Shown piece by piece: positions 50,183 through 54,805 of a DNA stretch of 54,805 nt. Location: the NCBI RefSeq assembly GCF_001758785.1, contig NZ_LROM01000115.1:1-54805 (forward strand). Reading direction: 5' to 3'. The notes beneath the pieces are model-generated. The model saw only the letters and a list, made by a program, of their open reading frames with translations, did no database searches and was not told the origin of the DNA. This DNA comes from Duganella phyllosphaerae. GTDB lineage: Bacteria; Pseudomonadota; Gammaproteobacteria; Burkholderiales; Burkholderiaceae_D. Every line of letters starts with the position of its first letter. Within the stretch, counting starts at the first letter, position 1. The position numbers and the translations under genes were made by a program.

Positions 50183-50634
50183 ACGCGCCGCGCGGATTTT
50201 CCGTGATCGAACTGCTGGTCGTGTGCATGATTGCCATGGTACTGGCGGCGGTTGCCGCGCCGGCGTGGAACGACCACCTGGTGCGCACCCGCCGCTACGA
50301 GGCGCAAGCGACCATGCAGCGCCTGATGTTGCAGCAGGAGCGGTATTTCACCCAGCACGGCAGCTATCTCGCTTTTGGCGCCGAGGCCAAGGGCGACGAT
50401 GCCGAGCAACGCCAGTTCCAGTGGTGGAGCGGCGCCACGGCGCCGGCCAGCGGCTACGAGATCGAGGGCAAGGCGTGCGACGGCTACACACTCGATATTT
50501 GTGTGCAACTGGTCGCCACGCCCGGTACGCGGCGCGTGGATGCGCGCTTCCGCGACGCTGACTGCGGCCAGCTGGTCTTGAGCAGCAGCGGACTGCGCCA
50601 GGCTGCAGGCCCGCAAGAAAATTGCTGGCGTTAG
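50179..50634 (+). CDS. pilE: Type IV pilin-like protein PilE
   Basis: A protein of 151 residues whose ATG overlaps the pilY1 stop (ATGA). Short leader MNAPRG cleaved before FSVIELLVVCMIAMVLAAVAAPAWN, with Glu5. The soluble domain has the RRYEAQATMQRLMLQQERYFTQHGSY pattern of the minor pilin PilE group. Cysteines in KACDGYTLDIC and ADCG...NCW could form the disulfides of the D-region. Probably an operon member needed for assembly. Confidence 0.92.
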   Translation: MNAPRGFSVIELLVVCMIAMVLAAVAAPAWNDHLVRTRRYEAQATMQRLMLQQERYFTQHGSYLAFGAEAKGDDAEQRQFQWWSGATAPASGYEIEGKACDGYTLDICVQLVATPGTRRVDARFRDADCGQLVLSSSGLRQAAGPQENCWR

Positions 50635-50646
50635 TTGCCAGGGAAA

Positions 50647-50670
50647 CGACCAGGAAAACGACCAGGAAAA
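50647..50670 (+). repeat. Tandem 12-bp repeat containing the fimT ribosome site
   Basis: CGACCAGGAAAA occurs twice in a row, preceded by a partial copy (CCAGGGAAA). Each unit carries AGGA; the second lies 5 nt before the fimT ATG. Copy-number change would alter the number of ribosome-binding elements. Confidence 0.75.
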
Positions 50671-50672
50671 CC

Positions 50673-51308
50673 ATGGACACGACCCCTGCCGCTCACACGC
50701 TGCGCACCGAGCGAATCAGGCATACCAAGGGGACGCCGCGCCAATCCGGCGCCAAGCCGCCCAGGTCTGCAGCTACCGGCGTCACACTGGTCGAACTGCT
50801 GGTCGGGCTGGCCCTGGCCGGCATCCTGCTCGGTACGGCCGCGCCCGCTTACCAGCAGATGTTACAGCGCCAGCGGCTGCGCGCCGCCGTCACCGACCTG
50901 GTGGCCGCCATCGACCTCACGCGCTCGCAGGCCATCGCGCGCGGAAGAATCGTCATGCTGGCGCCGCTCGACCCTGGCGGCGTCGACTGGCGCGGCGGCT
51001 GGATCGTGTTTGTCGATGCCAATGGCAATCGCCGGCCCGACCTCGAAGAGACCACCGTCTTCCAGCGCGGCCCGCTGCCCGCCGGGTTACGAGTAAGCGT
51101 TTCCTTCTCTTCCAAAGCGCCGCCGAGCTTCGTTGCTTATAATGGCGCAGGACGCAGTTGCAGCGCGAGTAACAGCCTGGCCGCCCGCTGGGGCACGCTG
51201 TCGCTGGCGCTGGGCGATAACGCCCGCAATATCAAGATCAATATGCTGGGTCGGCTGCGCGTGTGCGATCCGGCCGTAGAGACTGCCTGCACGGGCACGT
51301 CAGATTAA
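50673..51308 (+). CDS. fimT: Minor pilin FimT / GspH-like
   Basis: A protein of 211 residues from the ATG at 50673. The prepilin site is G then VTLVELLVGLALAGILLGTAAPAY, but the leader is about 36 residues long and rich in Arg, Lys, His and Thr, instead of the usual 6-15. The domain after it fits GspH/FimT (RLRAAVTDLVAAIDLTRSQAIARG, WRGGWIVFVDANGN, the FimT signature). A shorter start was not found in the frame. It is the last gene of the minor-pilin operon; its TAA lies 7 bp before ribD. Confidence 0.85.
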   Translation: MDTTPAAHTLRTERIRHTKGTPRQSGAKPPRSAATGVTLVELLVGLALAGILLGTAAPAYQQMLQRQRLRAAVTDLVAAIDLTRSQAIARGRIVMLAPLDPGGVDWRGGWIVFVDANGNRRPDLEETTVFQRGPLPAGLRVSVSFSSKAPPSFVAYNGAGRSCSASNSLAARWGTLSLALGDNARNIKINMLGRLRVCDPAVETACTGTSD

Positions 51309-51315
51309 GGACAGA

Positions 51316-52425
51316 GTGAGAATCCATAACGATACCGAGGGCATGACCCTGGCCCTGGCCTGGGCCGAGCGCGGCATGTACACCACGTCGCCCAATCCGC
51401 ACATCGGCTGCGTGATCGTGCGCGATGGCGCCGTGATCGGCGCCGGTGTCACCCAGCAGGTGGGCGGCGACCACGCGGAAATCCAGGCATTGAAAGACGC
51501 CCAAGCGCGCGGCCATGACGTGCGCGGCGCCACGGCGTATGTCACGCTCGAGCCGTGCAGCCACCACGGCCGCACGCCGCCCTGTGCCGATGCACTGGTG
51601 CGCGCCGGCGTCGGCCGCGTGGTGGCCGCCATGGAAGACCCCAATCCCCTGGTGGCCGGGCAGGGCATGGCCAGGCTGGCCGCAGCGGGCATCGCCGTGA
51701 GCAGCGGCTTGCTGGCCGAGCAGGCTTATGAATTGAATATCGGCTTTTTCTCGCGCATGACGCGCGGCCTGCCGTGGGTGCGCATGAAAACCGCCGCCAG
51801 CCTGGACGGCATGACCGCGCTGCACAACGGCGCCAGCCAGTGGATTACCGGCGAACGCGCCCGCGCCGACGGCCATGCGTGGCGCGCGCGCGCGTGTGCC
51901 ATCCTCACCGGCATCGGCACCGTCAAGGCCGACGACCCGCAACTGAACGTGCGCGGCATCGACACGCCGCCCCAGCCGATCCGCATCGTCATCGACAGCC
52001 GCCTTGAAATCGACCCGTCCGCCAAGATATTGCAGGGAGGCGGTACCTGGATCGTTGCCGCCGTGCGCGATGCGGAAAAAGGCGCCGCCTTGCGCGCGCT
52101 GGGCAACGAAGTGATCCTGCTGCCCAATGCCTCGGGCAAGGTCGATTTGCCCGAGCTGATGCGCGAACTGGGCCGGCGCCAGATCAATGAATTGCATGTC
52201 GAAGCCGGCAGCAAGCTCAATGGCTCGCTGATCCGCGAAGGTTGCGTCGACGAGTTGCTGGTGTACCTGGCGCCGCTGTTGCTGGGCGATGCGCAAGGCA
52301 TGTTTGCGCTGCCGGCGCTCACGCACCTGTCGCAAAAAAAGTCGTTGAAATTCCACGAAGTAAAGCAGATCGGCGCCGATGTACGGCTGCTGGCCCGCTT
52401 TATTCACTCCTCCACTCCTACCTGA
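51316..52425 (+). CDS. ribD: Bifunctional riboflavin biosynthesis protein RibD
   Basis: A protein of 369 residues from the GTG at 51316, which has AAGGA 4-5 nt upstream; an ATG at 51343 is the alternative and would cut nine residues. The N-terminal deaminase (about 1-145) has HAEIQAL and PCSHHGRTPPC, the zinc ligands. The C-terminal reductase (about 150-369) has RMKTAASLDGMTA and the NADPH-binding region. It carries out steps two and three of riboflavin synthesis, from the GTP-derived diaminopyrimidine. It lies 8 bp before ribE (52434) and directly after the pilin operon; probably co-transcribed with ribE. Confidence 0.96.
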   Translation: MRIHNDTEGMTLALAWAERGMYTTSPNPHIGCVIVRDGAVIGAGVTQQVGGDHAEIQALKDAQARGHDVRGATAYVTLEPCSHHGRTPPCADALVRAGVGRVVAAMEDPNPLVAGQGMARLAAAGIAVSSGLLAEQAYELNIGFFSRMTRGLPWVRMKTAASLDGMTALHNGASQWITGERARADGHAWRARACAILTGIGTVKADDPQLNVRGIDTPPQPIRIVIDSRLEIDPSAKILQGGGTWIVAAVRDAEKGAALRALGNEVILLPNASGKVDLPELMRELGRRQINELHVEAGSKLNGSLIREGCVDELLVYLAPLLLGDAQGMFALPALTHLSQKKSLKFHEVKQIGADVRLLARFIHSSTPT

Positions 52426-52433
52426 GAACCACT

Positions 52434-53072
52434 ATGTTTACTGGAATCGTTGCCGCAGTCGGCAAAATCGCCTCGGTCACCCCGCTCGAAGGCGGCTCGT
52501 TTGCAGGCGTGCGCCTGGACATCCACGCTGGCGGCCTGCCGCTGGCCGACGTTGCGCTGGGCGACTCGATCGCCATCAACGGCGCCTGCATGACCGTGGT
52601 GGAAAAGGACGAGTCCAGCTTCCGCGTCGATGTCTCGCGCGAAAGCCTCAATTGCACCGTTGGCCTCGACACGCTGACCGAAGTCAACCTGGAAAAGGCG
52701 CTGACCCTGAGCGAGCGCCTGGGCGGCCACCTGGTATCTGGTCACGTCGATGGCCTGGGCGTGGTGCGCAAGTTCGAACCGGTGGGCGAGTCGTGGGAAC
52801 TGGTGATCGAAGCGCCGCATGACCTGGCCAAGTTCCTGGCTTTCAAGGGCTCGATCGTGGTCAACGGCGTCTCGCTGACCGTCAACCGCGTCACTGATAT
52901 CGGCGCCGGCGCCGACCTGGTGTGCCAGTTCTCGATCAACCTGATCCCGCACACCATAGCCATGACCACCCTCAAGCACCTGGTGGTGGGCGTGCAGGTC
53001 AACCTGGAGATTGACCTGATTGCGCGCTACGTGGAGCGCATGGTGTCGGTAGGCGCTGCCGGCAAGCTGTAA
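52434..53072 (+). CDS. ribE: Riboflavin synthase alpha subunit
   Basis: A protein of 212 residues. Two tandem lumazine-binding domains: the first begins MFTGIVAAVGKIASV, the second is marked by GHLVSGHVDGLGVVRKFE near residue 100. NGACMTVVEKD and NGVSLTVNRV are the paired substrate motifs. It forms riboflavin from two molecules of 6,7-dimethyl-8-ribityllumazine and works as a trimer. No FMN riboswitch was found upstream of ribD or ribE. Confidence 0.97.
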   Translation: MFTGIVAAVGKIASVTPLEGGSFAGVRLDIHAGGLPLADVALGDSIAINGACMTVVEKDESSFRVDVSRESLNCTVGLDTLTEVNLEKALTLSERLGGHLVSGHVDGLGVVRKFEPVGESWELVIEAPHDLAKFLAFKGSIVVNGVSLTVNRVTDIGAGADLVCQFSINLIPHTIAMTTLKHLVVGVQVNLEIDLIARYVERMVSVGAAGKL

Positions 53073-53318
53073 GCAGACATGCCAGACGCTGCCCAAGCCT
53101 GCTTGACGGGCCTGTTCGCGCAGTTGTGGCCAGATCAGCGTGAGCGCTTCCTTGACGACGGCCGGGTCGGCGCCGTAGTGCCAGCGCTCAAAGCGGTTGA
53201 CGCCGTGCGTATCGACATGGTTGAAGTCGTGGGCGCCGATCACTTTCCAGATGTGCTTGTCCACATGCTGGAGCGGGGAACAAACTGCATGTTCAGGGAT
53301 TGTTCCGGTAAGCCCATT
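53073..53318 (-). pseudogene. Possible gene remnant between ribE and the SemiSWEET gene
   Basis: On the minus strand a frame reads protein-like text (HDFNHVDTHGVNRFERWHYG, then DPAVVKEALTLIWPQLREQA) with no start site of quality and no stop until inside the ribE antisense. I do not recognise a family. It may be the C-terminal scrap of a decayed gene, or only a shadow frame in high-GC DNA. The 220-bp gap otherwise shows nothing. Confidence 0.25.
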
Positions 53319-53559
53319 TCATCACCAGCACGGAGCACGCCAACACTAGTGTGATGCCGTTGTTGATGGCGATGGGCCAAGCCTCGATGATCACGCCGTA
53401 GATCAGCCACAGCAGTACGCCGAAGCAGAACACGCAGTACATGCCGGTGGAAACCCCGGCAGCAGACTTGCGACGCCAGATCAGCAATACCTGGGGGATA
53501 AAGGCGACTGTGGTGCAGAAAGCGGCGATCAGGCCGAGCAGGGTGGCATCGAAGCGCAT
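53293..53559 (-). CDS. SemiSWEET-type sugar transporter
   Basis: A protein of 88 residues from the ATG at 53559, with AAGGACAA upstream. Three membrane helices, the length typical of bacterial SemiSWEETs, which dimerise to make a pore. The PQ-loop motif is present: FIPQVLLIWRRKSAAGVSTGMYC. Helix 3 begins IAINNGITLVLAC. The family moves sugars such as sucrose or glucose along their gradient. It is divergent from a ROK-type regulator, which probably controls it; the 92-bp gap has an A+T-rich palindrome. Confidence 0.9.
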   Translation of the reverse strand: MRFDATLLGLIAAFCTTVAFIPQVLLIWRRKSAAGVSTGMYCVFCFGVLLWLIYGVIIEAWPIAINNGITLVLACSVLVMKWAYRNNP

Positions 53560-53589
53560 GGGGTTGTCCTTGTTGATTGATAAGTCAAC

Positions 53590-53619
53590 TTGATTTATTA
53601 AATAAAAGGAAACTATACT
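53590..53619 (+). promoter_or_regulatory. Promoter of the ROK gene overlapping a palindrome
   Basis: TTGATT (53590-53595), 18-bp spacer and TATACT (53614-53619), 33 bp before the ATG. The 13-bp palindrome TTTATTAAATAAA (53594-53606) lies in the spacer, and GTTGA-N8-TCAAC (53572-53589) is just upstream. Such dyads suit autoregulation by the ROK protein and shared control of the divergent SemiSWEET gene. Confidence 0.5.
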
Positions 53620-53651
53620 ACACATTTCCCCACCACCTAGTTCGCTATCCC

Positions 53652-54805
53652 ATGTCATCGTTTTTACGCGCGTTAAGTCCCAACGAGCGCCTCATGCTGC
53701 ACCATGTTCGCCGCCGGGGCAGTATGGCCAAGGCCGACCTGGCGCGTGCGACCGAATTGAGCACGCAGAGCGCGTCGGTCATCATCAACCGCCTGCTGGA
53801 CGAGCAGCTGGTGCGCAAGCTAGGTGCGGTGCGTGGCAGGGTGGGGCAGCCATCGCAGCCGATCGCGCTCAACCCCGATGGGGCCTATGCAATCGGCGTC
53901 CATATCGGCCGCCGCAGCCTGGAAATAATGCTGCTCGACTTGACCGGCCAGCCGCGTTTCCGCGTGGAGGTGGCCTATCCGCATCCGGTAGTGGACGCCG
54001 TGTTCGCCGCCATCGGCGAACAAATCGGCGCCATTGTCGCCCGGCTTGGCGCGGATGGCGCAGCGCGTCTGTGCGGCATCGGGGTGGCCGCGCCGCTGGC
54101 GCTGGGCACCTGGCACCGATTGCTGGGCCAAGCGCCAGAGCAGGCGCGGCAGTGGGCCGAGATCGAACTTCGCACCCGCTTGCAGGCAATGACTACGCTG
54201 CCGGTTACCTTTGCCAAGGATACTGCGGCCGCTTGCGTGGCGGAGTTGCTGGCCGGGCGCGGGCGGGGCGTGCCCGATTACCTGTACGTGTATCTCGATG
54301 CACTGGCCGGTGGCAGTCTCGTGCTGGGCGGCCGACCGCACCGTGGCGCCAACGGCAACGCCGGCGCGCTTGGTTCCATGCCGCTGCCGCCAGCGATGGG
54401 CGTACCACCTGAACCAAGCGCATCAGGCCGGTCACACGAGCACGGCGCACACGTTGAGAACGCCGAGCAGCGTGGACCCGGCGCGCCGCCGGCGCAGTTG
54501 CTTAGCGTGGCTTCGCTGGCGATGCTCGAACAGCGTTATGCCGAGGCTGGCCTGGAAGCGGCAGCCGCGCGCGACGCGCGCGCACTCGATGCCCCTTGGC
54601 GCGACCTCACGCACGTTTGGGCCGGGCAGGCGGCCGATGCGCTGGCGTACGCGATCTGCAGCGCCGCCTGCGTGGTCGACCTGGACGCGGTGATTGTCGA
54701 TGGCAAGATCGGGCGCGGCTTGCTGGCGCTGCTGCTTTCTCGCGTGGAAATAGCGCTGACGCGCTACGACTGGTCCGGCGCCAACCGCCCGCCAGCGCTG
54801 GCGTG
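53652..54805 (+). CDS. ROK-family transcriptional regulator (3' cut by window edge)
   Basis: The frame from the ATG at 53652 stays open to the window end, giving 384 residues without a stop. The N-terminal winged helix-turn-helix (about 1-75) reads MAKADLARATELSTQSASVIINRLLDEQLV, as in NagC/XylR regulators. Next comes the ROK sugar-kinase-like part: AIGVHIGRRSLEIMLLDL, ATP-binding CGIGVAAPLA, then VTFAKDTAAACVAELLAG and GGRPHRGANGNAGALG. The ROK zinc site CxCGxxGCxE is absent; a Pro/His/Gly-rich insertion (about 265-285) follows where it should lie. It probably binds a sugar and represses the divergent SemiSWEET gene. The C-terminus is outside the window. Confidence 0.85.
   Translation, partial: MSSFLRALSPNERLMLHHVRRRGSMAKADLARATELSTQSASVIINRLLDEQLVRKLGAVRGRVGQPSQPIALNPDGAYAIGVHIGRRSLEIMLLDLTGQPRFRVEVAYPHPVVDAVFAAIGEQIGAIVARLGADGAARLCGIGVAAPLALGTWHRLLGQAPEQARQWAEIELRTRLQAMTTLPVTFAKDTAAACVAELLAGRGRGVPDYLYVYLDALAGGSLVLGGRPHRGANGNAGALGSMPLPPAMGVPPEPSASGRSHEHGAHVENAEQRGPGAPPAQLLSVASLAMLEQRYAEAGLEAAAARDARALDAPWRDLTHVWAGQAADALAYAICSAACVVDLDAVIVDGKIGRGLLALLLSRVEIALTRYDWSGANRPPALA

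Noticed and set aside
53079..53354. A 91-codon plus-strand frame after ribE
   Set aside because: No ribosome site; it runs into the convergent SemiSWEET gene and its composition is not convincing.

Overview
The window looks like a chromosomal segment of a high-GC betaproteobacterium of the Oxalobacteraceae (Massilia / Duganella / Janthinobacterium type). This is inferred from codon usage, from the envelope and pilus gene sets, and from the gene order glyA-nrdR-(pilVWXY1E-fimT)-ribD-ribE and ybgC-tolQRAB-pal-ybgF-tRNA-Lys. No search was run, so the genus is an inference. There is no phage, IS element, integrase or CRISPR array.

Layout. 1-3.1 kb: the end of a coiled-coil protein, a REP-like inverted pair, a small membrane-anchored protein, a DUF475/TerC-like membrane protein and a DUF212 protein. 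3.2-9.4 kb: an RND efflux adaptor-permease pair and a FadL-type outer-membrane channel. 9.4-13.3 kb: a Gly/Ser/Thr-rich lipoprotein, an L-cystine-type symporter and a methyl-accepting chemotaxis protein (MCP). 13.3-20.5 kb: a six-gene minus-strand operon encoding a periplasmic adaptor, ABC ATPase, two MacB/FtsX-type permeases, a sigma-54 response regulator and its histidine kinase. A consensus sigma-54 promoter lies just upstream, so the operon probably activates itself. 20.7-23.6 kb, divergent: an outer-membrane channel-like protein, a second MCP and a lone receiver domain. 23.6-27.6 kb: a DUF418 protein, a YigZ/IMPACT protein and an SUV3-like RNA helicase.

28.1-36.3 kb lies between two identical tRNA-Lys(TTT) genes in the same orientation. 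It holds accessory genes: an acyltransferase, a large TonB-dependent receptor, a BrnT/BrnA toxin-antitoxin pair, two paralogues of an unrecognised family (about half identical to each other), a glycine-zipper membrane protein and a MepA-like peptidoglycan endopeptidase. The last three form a tight operon with one of the paralogues. I consider this the most likely place for an undescribed system.

36.4-41.7 kb: the complete Tol-Pal operon on the minus strand. 41.8-44.8 kb: a YdfG-like dehydrogenase, then glyA behind a ZTP (pfl) riboswitch, then nrdR. 45.7-51.3 kb: a minor-pilin operon, pilV-pilW-pilX-pilY1(short)-pilE-fimT, with unusual tandem repeats in translation-initiation regions. 51.3-53.1 kb: ribD and ribE. 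53.3-54.8 kb: a SemiSWEET sugar transporter divergent from a ROK-family regulator that runs off the right edge.
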